This document shows positions 52,225-62,688 of a stretch of 64,000 bases of DNA, piece by piece. Source of the stretch: Dryocola clanedunensis subsp. sulfonylureivorans. Its GTDB lineage: Bacteria; Pseudomonadota; Gammaproteobacteria; Enterobacterales; Enterobacteriaceae. Made by a program: the position numbers and the translations under genes. The DNA is taken from contig NZ_JAERMU010000002.1 of NCBI RefSeq assembly GCF_016756775.1, positions 1-64,000 of the forward strand, written 5' to 3'. Position 1 is the stretch's first letter; each line of letters starts with the position of its first letter. The notes under the pieces are model-generated. The model saw only the letters and a list, made by a program, of their open reading frames with translations, did no database searches and had not been told where the DNA came from.

Positions 52225-54429
52225 TTAGAAGCGGAATGTTGCGGTCGCAACCACCTGACGCTCTGCGCCCCAGTAGCAGGCGTAATCGCGGTAGCAGCTT
52301 GAGACGTACTCACGATCGAACAGGTTGTTGACGTTAACGCCAACTGACGAGCCTGGCAGACCGACGCGTGCCAGATCGTATTTGACCATGGCATCCGCTA
52401 CGGTATAGCTCCCTACGTTAAAGGCTTCGTTGGTTTGCGGGCCAGTGGTATAGAAGCTGGAGGTTGAGCCGACGTAACGAGCACCGGCGCCGAAGGTCAG
52501 GCCGCTAAGCGCCGTTTCGTGGAAGGTATAGTCAGCCCACAGGGAGGCCATATTGCGCGGCACTTCCGCAGGTCGTTTGCCTTCGTACAGGGTATCGTCG
52601 GTGTATTTAGCATCGGTGAAGCTGTATGCCGCGGTCACGTTGATATTCGCGTTAACGGCCGCCTTCGCTTCCAGCTCGAAGCCACGGGAACGAATTTTAC
52701 CGCCCTGCACGCTGAAAGCGTTATCGCTTGGATCGGCCATCAGGTTGTTATCTTTCGTCAGCTGGTACACCGCTGCGGTAACCACGACAGGCAAGTCTTT
52801 CGGTACATATTTCACGCCTGCTTCGTACTGTTTGCCCATTGAAGGATCAAACGGCTGGCCCTGTTTAGTCGCGCCTGACACCGGCTCGAAAGATTCGCTG
52901 TAGCTGATGTACGGCGCGATGCCGTTGTCGAACACGTAGTTCAGGCCGCCGCGCCAGGTGAACTGCTCGTCGTTGATTTCAGCGGTGGTATTGCTGGCGC
53001 GCGTTAACGTTGAGGTTTTCGCGAAGTCATAACGGCCGCCCAGCGTCAGAACGAATTTGTTCCACTCCGCCTGGTCCTGAACATACAGACCGGTTTGTTC
53101 CTGGCGGTTGAGGACTTCATACGGGAAGGTAATGGCAACGTTCGCGTTCCCGTACTGCGGGTTTTGCATATCAATCGGGCTGGCCGTGCCGTAATCCGCA
53201 TCAATGTCGTTACGCATACGCATGTAATCAACGCCGGTCAGCAGGGTGTGATCCACCGCACCAGTGGCAAACTTAGCCTGCGCCTGGGTGTCTACCGTGA
53301 AGTTATTCAGGTCTTCATCAGAGCGAACATAAGCGCGGCTGATTTGGCCCGGCGCGATGTAGCCGTTGCCGTAGACGGAATCATAAAGCGTATGAATCTG
53401 CGTATAGCGCAGGTTCTGGCGTACGGTCCAGGTGTCGTTAAACTCGTGGGCGAAGCTGTAACCCACCATCTGCTGACGGCGCGCCAGCTTGTTATCTTCT
53501 TCGCCTTCGTTGAAGTCGGTTGGCAACTTGTGGCTGTTACCGTTTGCATCCTGATAGTGCGTCACGGTGCCTTCACGCGGCAGCCAGCCGTAGTAACCCG
53601 CATGCGGGTCGCTCTGGAAGTTGCTCAGGAAGGTGAAATCCGTTTTGTCATCAGGACGCCAGCTGAAAGAAGGTGCGATAGCGTAACGGTTGGACTTCAC
53701 CCCATCCTGCTGTTCGTTCTCGCTGCGGGCAAGGCCGGTCAGGCGGAAGGAGTAGACGCCGTCGTCATCCAGCGCATCGCTGAAATCAAAGCCCGTCTGC
53801 CACAGGTTATCGGTCCCCATTTTGAACTGAATTTCTTTCAGCGGTTCGAGCGTAGGACGCTTGCTGACCATACTGACCACGCCACCAGGGTTGCTCTTGC
53901 CATAAAGGACAGAGACGGGGCCGCGCAGCAGCTCGACGCGCTCCAGGAAGTACGGATCCATGGAGGCTTCGGAATAGTTATCGCCCTGTAATTTCATCCC
54001 ATCCAGATACTGGTTGGTGTTCACAGTCGAAGAGGTCGTAAAGCCACGAATAGAGACGACGTCGTAGGCAGAGGAGCTACCGCGAGTAGAGAACACGCCT
54101 GGCGTATAGCTCAACGCGTCTTTAACCGTCTGTGGCTGTTTGGTTTCCATCTCTTCACGCGTCACAACAGAAATAGACTGCGGCGTCTTTTCAATTGGCG
54201 TGTCGGTTTTGGTGGCGGTCACGGTGCGCTTAGCGGCCACGGTCGCAGCCGGACCCAGCGGATCTTCCTGCGCGACAGGTGCAGCGATTACCGTGATGGT
54301 GTCTTCTTTTTTGGCCGTCTCGTCCGCCGCAAAGCTGGATACGCTGACGCCGCCCAGGCTAGCCGCGACAAACAGTGCGAGTTTACAAATTGAGGTATTA
54401 ACTGGTTGTCCGCTGATTGAACGCGCCAT
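52225..54429 (-). CDS. fhuA: Ferrichrome outer-membrane receptor FhuA
   Basis: TonB-dependent 22-strand receptor for ferrichrome, also used by phages and colicin M in relatives. The 734-residue precursor has a signal peptide (about 1-34), the TonB box DTITVIAA (43-50), the N-terminal plug and the barrel ending in TFRF. The C-terminal cysteine pair (SSCYRDYACYW) is conserved. The gating loop 4 (351-376) is about 17 residues shorter than in E. coli FhuA (747) and lacks its disulfide cysteines. A Fur box precedes the gene. Confidence 0.95.
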   Translation of the reverse strand: MARSISGQPVNTSICKLALFVAASLGGVSVSSFAADETAKKEDTITVIAAPVAQEDPLGPAATVAAKRTVTATKTDTPIEKTPQSISVVTREEMETKQPQTVKDALSYTPGVFSTRGSSSAYDVVSIRGFTTSSTVNTNQYLDGMKLQGDNYSEASMDPYFLERVELLRGPVSVLYGKSNPGGVVSMVSKRPTLEPLKEIQFKMGTDNLWQTGFDFSDALDDDGVYSFRLTGLARSENEQQDGVKSNRYAIAPSFSWRPDDKTDFTFLSNFQSDPHAGYYGWLPREGTVTHYQDANGNSHKLPTDFNEGEEDNKLARRQQMVGYSFAHEFNDTWTVRQNLRYTQIHTLYDSVYGNGYIAPGQISRAYVRSDEDLNNFTVDTQAQAKFATGAVDHTLLTGVDYMRMRNDIDADYGTASPIDMQNPQYGNANVAITFPYEVLNRQEQTGLYVQDQAEWNKFVLTLGGRYDFAKTSTLTRASNTTAEINDEQFTWRGGLNYVFDNGIAPYISYSESFEPVSGATKQGQPFDPSMGKQYEAGVKYVPKDLPVVVTAAVYQLTKDNNLMADPSDNAFSVQGGKIRSRGFELEAKAAVNANINVTAAYSFTDAKYTDDTLYEGKRPAEVPRNMASLWADYTFHETALSGLTFGAGARYVGSTSSFYTTGPQTNEAFNVGSYTVADAMVKYDLARVGLPGSSVGVNVNNLFDREYVSSCYRDYACYWGAERQVVATATFRF

Positions 54430-54467
54430 TGTATAATCTCTGATGAAGTGAAGAATGATAACCTAAA

Positions 54468-54482
54468 CGATAATTATTATTA
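54468..54482. promoter_or_regulatory. Fur box upstream of fhuA
   Basis: The minus strand reads TAATAATAATTATCG, matching the 7-1-7 Fur consensus (TGATAAT-n-ATTATCA) at 12 of 14 dyad positions. It lies just downstream of the predicted -10, where Fe-Fur would block transcription. Confidence 0.78.
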
Positions 54483-54492
54483 TGCCCGCAGA

Positions 54493-54522
54493 ATAATAGA
54501 CGAAACGGAAAGCCCATAGCAA
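54493..54522 (-). promoter_or_regulatory. Predicted fhuA promoter
   Basis: TTGCTA (54517-54522) and TATTAT (54493-54498) on the minus strand, spaced 18 bp, sit about 65 nt before fhuA and next to the Fur box. Confidence 0.6.
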
Positions 54523-54594
54523 GCGGATCACACCCCTTGTGTAACTGAGGGAATAATTATTAACCAGAGAAATTATGCGGGGATAACAAACAGA

Positions 54595-54621
54595 AAAGCC
54601 CCCGCGAATCGCAGGGGCTTT
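54595..54621 (-). terminator. Terminator after mrcB
   Basis: A stem with arms AAAGCCCC (54595-54602) and GGGGCTTT (54614-54621) plus inner GCG/CGC pairs, followed on the minus strand by TTTCTG. It separates mrcB from the fhu operon. Confidence 0.8.
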
Positions 54622-54640
54622 GAGGTCACTTCAGACTGCG

Positions 54641-57193
54641 TTATTTACTGCCGAACATGTCCTTAATCCAGCCGGCAACGCCGTCACTCTCTTCTTTCTT
54701 TTGAGGCTGCTGTTGCTGTTGCTGCTGTGGCTGCCCAGAAGATTGCCCGAACGGGTTGTTCATCTGCTGCTGTTGCAGCTGTTGCTGCTGCATTTGCAGA
54801 CTCTGCTGGCAAAGCGCGTCCGGGTTGGTCGTCCAGACCGGCAGCATTCGGGTCTGACCGCCGCTGCACTGGAAGTTACCCCCGTCATCAACACCCATGC
54901 TGACGATATCTTCCGGCGGCGTTAACGTCAGCGGAATCGGCGTTTGCGCTGCCAGATAGCGCTGGTAAAGCGCCATTGCACCGCTTGCGCCATACAGTTT
55001 CGTTGGCTGGTTGTTGTCGCGTCCTACCCAGGTGATGGTCACTTCTTTACCATCAACGCCCGCAAACCAGGTATCCACGTTGTTGTTGGTGGTCCCCGTT
55101 TTACCGGCCAGATGCAGGTTAGGATACTTGCTGCCCAGCGCGCGCCCGGTACCACGAGCCATTACCTGCTGCATGGTGTAGAGCGTCATATACGCTGCCT
55201 GAGGAGGAACGGCCTGTTCCGCCTGCGGGAAGCTCTGATAGAGCACCGTGCCATCTTCGGCAATAACAGAACGCAGTGCAGAAAGCGTTGCACGATTACC
55301 GCCGCTGGCGATGGTCTGGAACGCCTGGGCAACCTGAATGGGCGTCAGGTTCAGCGCCCCCAGGATCATTGCCGGGACAGGGTTCAGCTGGTCTCTTGGC
55401 ACGCCGAGTTTCGTCCAGGTTTCCGTAATGGCTGGCAGGCCAATCGCCAGGCCCAGGTTAACCGTTGGGACGTTCATCGAGCGGGCTAAGGCATCCACCA
55501 GCATGACCTGGCCGCTGAAGCGCTTATCGTCATTCTGCGGTGACCAGACCTGGCCGTTTGGCTGGCGCAGGGAGATTGGCGCATCCGCAATCCAGGTATT
55601 CAGACGATAGGTATCCGGGTTGCTTAACGCCGTCAGATAGGTCGCCGGTTTCGCCAGCGAGCCGATAGAACGACGAGCCTGCATCGCGCGGTTAAAGCCC
55701 GCGAACTGCGTTTCCGCCCCGCCGACCATCGCACGCACTTCGCCGGTATAGCGGTCAACGATAACCATCGCCGCTTCCAGATCCTTCAGCTTACGGGAGG
55801 CACGCAGAACCGGTACGCCTTCGCTCACCGCTTTTTCCGCCGCATCCTGAGAGACCGAATCGAAGGTGGTGAAGATCTTCACGCCGGAGAGATCTTTCAC
55901 TTTATCGCCCAGCTTCGCCTGCAGCTCGTTACGCACCATCTGCATAAACGCAGGCTGCGGTGAAATCACCCCGCCGCGCGGCTGCACGCCCAGAGGACGA
56001 GCGCTGAGCATGTCGTACAGCTCCTGATCGATAACCTTCTGCTCTTGCAGCAGGCGCAGCACCAGGTTACGACGCTCAAGCGCCAGCTTCGGGTTACGCC
56101 ACGGGTTGTAGATCGATGCCCCTTTCACCATGCCGACCAGCAGCGCCTGCTGGTCAAGGCTCAGCTCTTCTACCGGACGGCCAAAGTAGTACAGGCTCGC
56201 CAGCGGGAAGCCGCGGATTTCGTTATCGCCGCTCTGACCGAGGTAAACTTCGTTCAGATACAGCTCAAGAATGCGATCCTTGCCGTAGCGGGCATCCATG
56301 ATCAGCGCCATGTACGCTTCGTTCGCTTTGCGCCAGTAGGTTCTTTTGCTGGAGAGGAACAGGTTCTTCACCAGCTGCTGCGTCAGGGTACTCGCCCCCT
56401 GTACCGTGCGGCCTGCCGTCAGGTTCGCCAGCATGGCGCGGCCGATAGAGTAAAGGCTGATCCCATCGTGCTCGTAGAAGTGACGGTCTTCCGTTGCAAT
56501 CAGCGTATCGACCAGCAAATCCGGGAAGCCCGTGCGCGGCACGAACAGACGCTGCTCGCCGTTTGGCGAAGAGAGCATAGTAATCAGGCGCGGATCCAGG
56601 CGGAAGAAACCGAAGCTACGGTTGTTATCCATGTTCTGGATCTTCTCAAGACGATCGCCGTCAAACACCAGACGCGCGCGGATCTGCCCTTCTTTACTGT
56701 CCGGGAAATCAAACGGTCGGCGGATCATTTCGATACTGTTGGCCTGCACGGTAAACTCGCCCGGGCGCGTCATACGCGTGACCTGGCGGTACTGCGTGGC
56801 CTCCAGCAGATTAACCATCTCTTTCTTGCTGTACGGCATGTCCGGCTCAAGGTTCACCATGCGGCCATATACCGCCGCCGGGAGCTGCCAGACTTTGCCA
56901 TCGATGCGGGTGCGGATCTTCTGGTCGAGATAGACCCCGTAGATCACAAACAGCACCACAAAGACGACAAACAGTTTCAGTAAGAACCATAGCCAACGAT
57001 GCTTCTTCCGTGGCGGACGGCCTTTACCGCCTCCCTTTCCTTTACGTGGTGGCATAGCTTCCTCGTCTTCATAATCATCGTCGTAGTCCTCATCATACTC
57101 ATCTTCCCTGAGTCGACGACGGCTCACTTTTTCTTTCGCGGGACGAGAAGGTTTTCCTTTGCGTCCGATAGGTTCGCGGTCATTCCCCGCCAT
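54641..57193 (-). CDS. mrcB: Penicillin-binding protein 1B
   Basis: Bifunctional class A PBP that polymerises and cross-links peptidoglycan; it is activated by LpoB. The start MAGNDREP at 57193 gives 850 residues (E. coli 844). In order: a charged cytoplasmic tail (30-65), one membrane helix (about 67-87), UB2H domain, GT51 domain ([11 protein letters not shown]), and a transpeptidase domain with SxxK in [11 protein letters not shown] and KTGTTNNN. The C-terminal tail is very glutamine-rich. An in-frame ATG at 57208 is less conserved. Confidence 0.95.
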   Translation of the reverse strand: MAGNDREPIGRKGKPSRPAKEKVSRRRLREDEYDEDYDDDYEDEEAMPPRKGKGGGKGRPPRKKHRWLWFLLKLFVVFVVLFVIYGVYLDQKIRTRIDGKVWQLPAAVYGRMVNLEPDMPYSKKEMVNLLEATQYRQVTRMTRPGEFTVQANSIEMIRRPFDFPDSKEGQIRARLVFDGDRLEKIQNMDNNRSFGFFRLDPRLITMLSSPNGEQRLFVPRTGFPDLLVDTLIATEDRHFYEHDGISLYSIGRAMLANLTAGRTVQGASTLTQQLVKNLFLSSKRTYWRKANEAYMALIMDARYGKDRILELYLNEVYLGQSGDNEIRGFPLASLYYFGRPVEELSLDQQALLVGMVKGASIYNPWRNPKLALERRNLVLRLLQEQKVIDQELYDMLSARPLGVQPRGGVISPQPAFMQMVRNELQAKLGDKVKDLSGVKIFTTFDSVSQDAAEKAVSEGVPVLRASRKLKDLEAAMVIVDRYTGEVRAMVGGAETQFAGFNRAMQARRSIGSLAKPATYLTALSNPDTYRLNTWIADAPISLRQPNGQVWSPQNDDKRFSGQVMLVDALARSMNVPTVNLGLAIGLPAITETWTKLGVPRDQLNPVPAMILGALNLTPIQVAQAFQTIASGGNRATLSALRSVIAEDGTVLYQSFPQAEQAVPPQAAYMTLYTMQQVMARGTGRALGSKYPNLHLAGKTGTTNNNVDTWFAGVDGKEVTITWVGRDNNQPTKLYGASGAMALYQRYLAAQTPIPLTLTPPEDIVSMGVDDGGNFQCSGGQTRMLPVWTTNPDALCQQSLQMQQQQLQQQQMNNPFGQSSGQPQQQQQQQPQKKEESDGVAGWIKDMFGSK

Positions 57194-57272
57194 TGCTTTC
57201 TCCACCATATATAAGGCGCACGGCCTGATTCTCCTTTCTTCCACGACTTGCGGAAGAAGAAATCTCTCAAAG

Positions 57273-59705
57273 TCACTGGTACTTTTTGGTACGCCTTGTC
57301 GGCATCGCATCGCCCGGAGAATCCGGCCATACATGCTTTGGATAGCGCCCTTTCATCTCTTTTTGCACCTCCCGGTACGCGCCGTTCCAGAACGCGGTCA
57401 AATCACGCGTGACCTGCAGCGGACGCTGCGCGGGAGAGAGCAGCTCAAGCACCAACGGCACTCGCCCCTCAGCTATCACGGGGGTTTGCGCTTCGCCAAA
57501 CATTTCCTGCATTCGTACCGCCAGCGCGGGCGGATTATCTTCATCGTAACGAATGGCAATCTGGCTTCCGGTCGGCACAGTGTAATGAGTTGGCAGCACA
57601 GTATCCAGACGTTGACGCTGTGACCACCCGAGCCAGTTTTGTAGCGCCCTGGTCAGATCGATATTTTTCAGGGCGCGCAGCGAGTGGACGCCGTTCATTT
57701 CCGGTAGCAGCCACCCCTCTAAATCACGTAGCAGCGCCTCGTCACTCATTTCAGACCATTCTTGCTCAGGCAGCCATTTAGCCGCACAGGCCAGACGAAT
57801 TCGCAGCTGCTGCGACTGCGCAGACCAGGTAAGCACGCCCAGCCCGCGCTCGCGAATACCGTTGAGCATGGCCCGATGCAGTTCATCTTCAGTGGGCTTT
57901 GCCAGCGGCTGGACTTTCACGACCAGCTGGCCAATCTGCTGGCGGCGAAACGCCTTCAGCGTGCCCTGTGCCTCATCCCACTCGATGGAATCACTCTGTC
58001 CGAGCACAGCAGGCACACGGGCGATCAGCTCGTCGATATCCAGCGGCAAAGCCTGGAGCATGCGCGCATCCGGCGTCTGGCTTCCCTGCAAAAGCAGCGG
58101 CGCCAGAAGCCATTCGTAGCAAGTGAGCGCATCGTCCTGGTTTAACATTGCGCCCATGCCGTTCGCCAGCTGGTAGCGCCCTTCCTGGCCCCGCCTGCGA
58201 GCGATACGATCGGCGAAGGCGTGGGCCAGGAGCGGGCCTGCCAAAGCGATATCTGGCTGCCCGCCGCGGCTGTTCAGTCGTTTCAGCAGCTGGCTGCTGC
58301 GCTGCTGCCAGTTATCCTGACGGCGGCTGAATGCGCTGCGTAAATCATTATCCTGACCGCGCGGTGGCTCTTCGAGAATCGCAACCAGGCGTGCTGCCGT
58401 AGCCTGTTCGTCCGGCGTTCTGGCCGCGACTAACATGGCCGCAAAACGAGGATCGTTGCCAAGCTGCGCCATTTTCTGGCCCGTTGGCGTCAGGCGGTTT
58501 TGCTCATCCAGCGCACTCAGCTGCCGCAAAAGTTCCCGTGCCGCATGCAGATTAGCCGCAGGCGGCAGATCCAGCCAGGTGAGCTGCTCCGGTTGCTGGC
58601 AGCCCCACTGTAAAAGCTCAAGCAGCAGGCCGGAAAGATCGCTTTGCAGGATTTCCGGCTCGCTTTGCCTGGCCGCGCGTTCAGCCTGTTCCGCGCTGGT
58701 GAGATGCAAACAGATACCCGGCTCCAGACGCCCTGCACGTCCCGCACGCTGAATCATTGAGGCCTGGCTGATGCGTTGGGTAACAAGGCGAGTCAGCCCG
58801 CTGCGGACATCAAATCGCGCAACGCGCTCCTGGGTGCTGTCCACCACTAACCGGATGCCTTCGATAGTCAGGCTCGTCTCTGCGATGTTCGTTGCCAGCA
58901 CAACTTTGCGGGTGCCGCCGGCCGGCGGGAGAATGGCTTTACGTTGTTCACTTAACGGCAGCGCTCCATATAAAGGACAAAGTTGAACGTCACTGGCAAC
59001 GCGTTCCCGAAGCTGCTCCTGCACCCGCTGAATTTCCCCCACGCCCGGCAGGAAAAGCAGCAGCGAACCCGACTCTTCGCGGAGCAAATTCGCCACCGCG
59101 AGAGCAACGGCTTCGTCAAAACGTTGATGAGCAGGCAACGGGCTGTAGCGGCGGTCAACAGGATAAGCGCGCCCCTCGGAGCTGATAACGGGCGCCTCCG
59201 GCAGGCATTTTTGCAGCCGCTGATTATCCAGCGTAGCCGACATGATCAACAGTTTTAGATCTTCGCGCAGCCCCTGCTGGACGTCCAGCAGCAGCGCCAG
59301 CGCCAGATCCGCCTGCAGGCTGCGCTCATGAAACTCATCCAGAATGACCAGCGCAACGCCTTCGAGTTCAGGATCGCGCTGGATCATGCGGGTTAAGATC
59401 CCTTCGGTCACCACCTCCAGCCGGGTATGCGGCCCGACACAGGTTTCAGCCCGCATCCGGTAGCCCACCGTTTCCCCCGCTTTCTCACCGAGCAGTTCTG
59501 CCAGACGCTGCGCGACATTACGGGCAGCAAGGCGGCGCGGTTCAAGCAGCAGGATTTTGCCATTCAGCCCAGCGTCTTTAAGGATTTGCAGCGGGAGCCA
59601 GGTGGATTTACCTGCGCCAGTAGGGGCATTGAGCAGCACCTGCGGCGCGGTTTGCAGCGCGTTGAGGACATCGGGTAAGACCGCGGCGACGGGTAATGAC
59701 GACAC
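57273..59705 (-). CDS. hrpB: DEAH-box ATP-dependent RNA helicase HrpB
   Basis: DEAH-family RNA helicase of uncertain cellular target. Walker A (APTGAGKST), the DEFH box, SAT and the QRAGRAGR motif VI are in order, followed by HA2/OB-like and HrpB-specific C-terminal domains ending TRRTKKYQ. The chosen start is GTG at 59705 with TTGGAG upstream, giving 810 residues beginning (M)[10 protein letters not shown]. An ATG at 59750 would add 15 residues. The open frame beyond this runs over thpR on the opposite strand. Confidence 0.92.
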   Translation of the reverse strand: MSSLPVAAVLPDVLNALQTAPQVLLNAPTGAGKSTWLPLQILKDAGLNGKILLLEPRRLAARNVAQRLAELLGEKAGETVGYRMRAETCVGPHTRLEVVTEGILTRMIQRDPELEGVALVILDEFHERSLQADLALALLLDVQQGLREDLKLLIMSATLDNQRLQKCLPEAPVISSEGRAYPVDRRYSPLPAHQRFDEAVALAVANLLREESGSLLLFLPGVGEIQRVQEQLRERVASDVQLCPLYGALPLSEQRKAILPPAGGTRKVVLATNIAETSLTIEGIRLVVDSTQERVARFDVRSGLTRLVTQRISQASMIQRAGRAGRLEPGICLHLTSAEQAERAARQSEPEILQSDLSGLLLELLQWGCQQPEQLTWLDLPPAANLHAARELLRQLSALDEQNRLTPTGQKMAQLGNDPRFAAMLVAARTPDEQATAARLVAILEEPPRGQDNDLRSAFSRRQDNWQQRSSQLLKRLNSRGGQPDIALAGPLLAHAFADRIARRRGQEGRYQLANGMGAMLNQDDALTCYEWLLAPLLLQGSQTPDARMLQALPLDIDELIARVPAVLGQSDSIEWDEAQGTLKAFRRQQIGQLVVKVQPLAKPTEDELHRAMLNGIRERGLGVLTWSAQSQQLRIRLACAAKWLPEQEWSEMSDEALLRDLEGWLLPEMNGVHSLRALKNIDLTRALQNWLGWSQRQRLDTVLPTHYTVPTGSQIAIRYDEDNPPALAVRMQEMFGEAQTPVIAEGRVPLVLELLSPAQRPLQVTRDLTAFWNGAYREVQKEMKGRYPKHVWPDSPGDAMPTRRTKKYQ

Positions 59706-59778
59706 AAACAGCTCCAAAGGGTTAACATACGCGTTTGCGCATTGTAGCATTCCGTACACACTTAACCGAGAGACCACC

Positions 59779-60318
59779 ATGGCCGACACTCGCCGCCTGT
59801 TCTTCGCCCTCGACATGCCCGGCGAGGTGCAGCAGCAGATCGTCAACTGGCGCGCTGAAAATTTTCCGGCCGATGCGGGTCGCCCCGTTGCGGCAGCGAA
59901 TCTGCACCTGACGCTCGCTTTTTTAGGTGACGTTAGCGCCGAGAAACAGCTTGCCCTTGGTCGCCTTGCCGGACGCATTCAGCAGTCAGGCTTTACCCTG
60001 ACGCTCGATGATGCGGGCTTGTGGGTACGCTCAAGGGTCGTCTGGCTCGGCCCTCGCCATGCTTCCCTTGGCCTGATCCAGCTCGCCAATATGCTGCGCG
60101 CCCAGGCGGCGCGAAACGGCTGCTATCAAAGCCCGCAGCCCTACCACCCGCATGTGACGCTTTATCGTCATGTGACCCAGCCCGTCGCCATTCCGCAGCC
60201 CAACTTCCGCTGGCAGTTTAAGGTTGAAGAGTTTGTGCTTTATGAATCTGTTTTTGCCCAGGGCCGCACCCGTTACCAGCCGCTGGCGCGCTGGCCATTA
60301 CGTAATAAGGAAGAGTAA
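59779..60318 (+). CDS. thpR: RNA 2',3'-cyclic phosphodiesterase (2H family, ThpR/LigT)
   Basis: Hydrolyses 2',3'-cyclic phosphates of RNA to 2'-phosphates and can ligate tRNA halves in vitro. The two HxTx motifs are HLTL (His43) and HVTL. The start MADTRRLFF at 59779 gives 179 residues (E. coli 176). The ORF is open further upstream over hrpB, without similarity. Its stop abuts the sfsA ATG directly. Confidence 0.94.
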   Translation: MADTRRLFFALDMPGEVQQQIVNWRAENFPADAGRPVAAANLHLTLAFLGDVSAEKQLALGRLAGRIQQSGFTLTLDDAGLWVRSRVVWLGPRHASLGLIQLANMLRAQAARNGCYQSPQPYHPHVTLYRHVTQPVAIPQPNFRWQFKVEEFVLYESVFAQGRTRYQPLARWPLRNKEE

Positions 60319-61023
60319 ATGGAGTTTTCCCCGGCGCTACAGTCCGCCACCTTAATTAAACGCTACAAGCGCTTTCTTGCCGATGTCGTGACGCCGCAGG
60401 GAGAGCTGCTGACGCTACACTGCCCGAATACGGGAGCGATGACCGGCTGCGCAACCCCCGGGGACACCGTCTGGTATTCCACATCGAGCAATCCAAAGCG
60501 CAAATACGCCCACACGTGGGAAATGACCCAGACGCAAAATGGCGACTTTATTTGCGTCAACACCCTGCAGGCAAACAACATCGTTAAGGAAGTTCTGACA
60601 GAGAATCGCTTTTCGGAATTAAGCGGTTACACAAAAATCCTTAGCGAAGTAAAGTACGGGGCCGAGCGCAGCCGGATCGATTTTATGCTTCAGGCAGATA
60701 ATAAAGTTAACTGCTATATTGAAGTGAAATCCGTCACGTTATCCGAACAAGGAAGTGGCTTTTTTCCAGATGCCGTCAGCCTTCGTGGGCAGAAGCATTT
60801 GCGAGAATTGATGAGCGTGGTCAGGCATGGAGAGCGCGCAGTGCTGCTATTTGCGGTATTACATTCCGCCATCACTCGGGTCTCTCCGGCACGCCACATC
60901 GACGCAAAATATGCGCAATTATTGTGCGAGGCGCAGGAATGCGGGGTAGAAATACTTGCCTTACGGGCAGAACTTTCCGCCGTTGGGCTGGCTCTAACCT
61001 CGCCGTTACCTGTCTGTTTATAA
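60319..61023 (+). CDS. sfsA: Sugar fermentation stimulation protein A
   Basis: A 234-residue protein named for restoring maltose fermentation when overproduced; it binds DNA without strict sequence specificity and has a nuclease-like fold, but its role is unclear. Same length as E. coli SfsA, with [12 protein letters not shown] and the PDA...RGQKHLREL segment. It starts directly after the thpR stop, indicating co-transcription. Confidence 0.94.
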   Translation: MEFSPALQSATLIKRYKRFLADVVTPQGELLTLHCPNTGAMTGCATPGDTVWYSTSSNPKRKYAHTWEMTQTQNGDFICVNTLQANNIVKEVLTENRFSELSGYTKILSEVKYGAERSRIDFMLQADNKVNCYIEVKSVTLSEQGSGFFPDAVSLRGQKHLRELMSVVRHGERAVLLFAVLHSAITRVSPARHIDAKYAQLLCEAQECGVEILALRAELSAVGLALTSPLPVCL

Positions 61024-61103
61024 CATTTCATTTATAAAAAGCAGTTAACGTTTTTGTATGTTTTGTGTGCCGGTCGCTCGCGTAAATAAGCTTTTCTTCA
61101 CAA

Positions 61104-61138
61104 GGTTGTCAATAGCGAAATTTATATAATTGCCAACC
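61104..61138 (+). promoter_or_regulatory. dksA promoter region with a dyad around a TATAAT box
   Basis: A perfect TATAAT lies at 61125-61130, 86 nt before dksA, but no good -35 is spaced 16-18 bp upstream. The box is enclosed by a dyad, GGTTGTCAAT (61104-61113) and ATTGCCAACC (61129-61138), with one mismatch. This could be an operator or a leader hairpin. The interval 61024-61215 shows no gene. Confidence 0.45.
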
Positions 61139-61215
61139 TGAAAAGCATCTGCTATTTATAGCGACCTGATTTTCCCCCAACAGGGGACCGATAGTGCGTG
61201 TTAAGGAGAAGCAAC

Positions 61216-61671
61216 ATGCAAGAAGGGCAAAAGCGTAAAACATCGTCCCTGAGTATCCTCGCCATCGCTGGGGTGGAGCCTTACCAGGAGAAAGCGGGCG
61301 AAGAATACATGAACGAAGCCCAGCTGTCGCACTTCAGACGTATTCTTGAAGCCTGGCGTAACCAGCTTATGGATGAAGTTGATCGTACTGTTTCGCATAT
61401 GCAGGAAGAAGCTGCTAACTTCCCTGATCCGGCTGACCGGGCAACTCAGGAAGAGGAGTTTAGCCTTGAACTGCGCAACCGCGATCGCGAACGTAAACTG
61501 ATCAAGAAGATCGAGAAAACGCTCAAGAAAGTAGAAGACGAAGACTTCGGCTACTGCGAATCCTGCGGCGTTGAGATCGGTATTCGCCGTCTTGAAGCTC
61601 GTCCGACAGCTGATTTGTGTATCGACTGCAAAACGTTGGCAGAAATTCGCGAAAAACAGATGGCTGGCTAA
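61216..61671 (+). CDS. dksA: RNA polymerase-binding transcription factor DksA
   Basis: Binds the RNA polymerase secondary channel and, with ppGpp, represses rRNA promoters and activates amino acid biosynthesis promoters. The start [10 protein letters not shown] gives 151 residues as in E. coli. The coiled-coil tip has Asp71 and Asp74 (DPADRA), and a four-cysteine zinc finger (CESC ... CIDC) follows. A GGAGAAG Shine-Dalgarno is close to the ATG. A terminator follows at 61696. Confidence 0.97.
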   Translation: MQEGQKRKTSSLSILAIAGVEPYQEKAGEEYMNEAQLSHFRRILEAWRNQLMDEVDRTVSHMQEEAANFPDPADRATQEEEFSLELRNRDRERKLIKKIEKTLKKVEDEDFGYCESCGVEIGIRRLEARPTADLCIDCKTLAEIREKQMAG

Positions 61672-61695
61672 CAGCTCGCGGTTTCACCACTTTCA

Positions 61696-61718
61696 AAGGC
61701 GGGAGTCTCTCCCGCCTT
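61696..61718 (+). terminator. Terminator-like hairpin after dksA
   Basis: A perfect 10-bp stem AAGGCGGGAG / CTCCCGCCTT with a three-base loop. The following tract (ACTTATTTG) is only moderately T-rich, so read-through into gluQ is likely. Confidence 0.75.
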
Positions 61719-61734
61719 ACTTATTTGTAGACTC

Positions 61735-62631
61735 ATGACAGCTCCTCAGTACATTGGGCGATTCGCCCCCTCACCGTCAGGTGAACTCCATTTCGGCTCG
61801 CTGATTGCAGCCCTGGGCAGCTTTTTGCAGGCCAGAGCCTGTCACGGCCAGTGGCTGGTTCGTATCGAAGACATCGACCCACCAAGAGAAGTGCCCGGTG
61901 CCGCCGACACCATCCTTCGCCAGCTTGAGCATTATGGTTTGCAGTGGGATGGCGACGTCCTGTGGCAATCGCAGCGCCGTCAGGCTTATTGCGAAGCGCT
62001 GGACTGGCTACGCGACCAACATCTCAGCTATTACTGTACCTGCCCGCGCAGCCGCATCCAGCAAATCGGCGGGTTTTACGACGGCCACTGCCGGACGCTT
62101 AACCATGGCTCCGAAAATGCTGCCATGCGCCTGGTGCAGCAGCATCCCGTATTAAGCTTCGAGGACAAACTTCGCGGCAGATTAGTCGCGGATGAACAGC
62201 TTGCGCGGGAAGACTTTATTATTCACCGCCGCGATGGGCTGTTTGCCTATAATCTTGCGGTCGTGGTGGATGATAACTTCCAGGGCGTGACGGAGATTGT
62301 GCGCGGCGCGGATTTAATCGAGCCTACCGTGCGGCAAATTTCTTTGTACCAGCAATTTGGCTGGCGAGTGCCGCAGTACGTCCATCTACCGCTGGCCGTC
62401 AACGAGCAGGGTAATAAATTATCCAAGCAAAACCATGCGCCAGCGCTGCCGCAGGGCGATCCACGTCCGGTACTTATCCATGCTTTAGCATTCTTAAACC
62501 AACCGCTTATCGCACACTGGCAGGACTTGTCTCCCGAAAGCCTGTTAAACGAAGCGGTAAAAAATTGGGCGCTGTCCGATGTTCCGGATACCGCAGCTAT
62601 GAATACATCATTCTCAAATGCCCCACACTGA
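61735..62631 (+). CDS. gluQ: Glutamyl-Q tRNA(Asp) synthetase
   Basis: Attaches glutamate to queuosine at position 34 of tRNA-Asp. The 298-residue protein resembles the catalytic core of glutamyl-tRNA synthetase without the anticodon-binding domain. The HIGH-like segment [12 protein letters not shown] is near the N-terminus, and KLSKQNH replaces KMSKS, as in E. coli GluQ (YadB). Together with dksA it forms the usual dksA-gluQ pair, with pcnB next. Confidence 0.95.
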   Translation: MTAPQYIGRFAPSPSGELHFGSLIAALGSFLQARACHGQWLVRIEDIDPPREVPGAADTILRQLEHYGLQWDGDVLWQSQRRQAYCEALDWLRDQHLSYYCTCPRSRIQQIGGFYDGHCRTLNHGSENAAMRLVQQHPVLSFEDKLRGRLVADEQLAREDFIIHRRDGLFAYNLAVVVDDNFQGVTEIVRGADLIEPTVRQISLYQQFGWRVPQYVHLPLAVNEQGNKLSKQNHAPALPQGDPRPVLIHALAFLNQPLIAHWQDLSPESLLNEAVKNWALSDVPDTAAMNTSFSNAPH

Positions 62632-62688
62632 GCTATGATTAGCCGCTGTTTTTTTTGTCCCTAATGATTGACACTGCCGAGGTGGACC

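Noticed and set aside
53095-53991. 298-residue open frame opposite fhuA
   Set aside because: Antisense to fhuA coding sequence and without family similarity.
59706-59978. N-terminal extension of hrpB by up to 91 codons
   Set aside because: Overlaps thpR on the opposite strand; a GTG with a good Shine-Dalgarno gives the conserved start.
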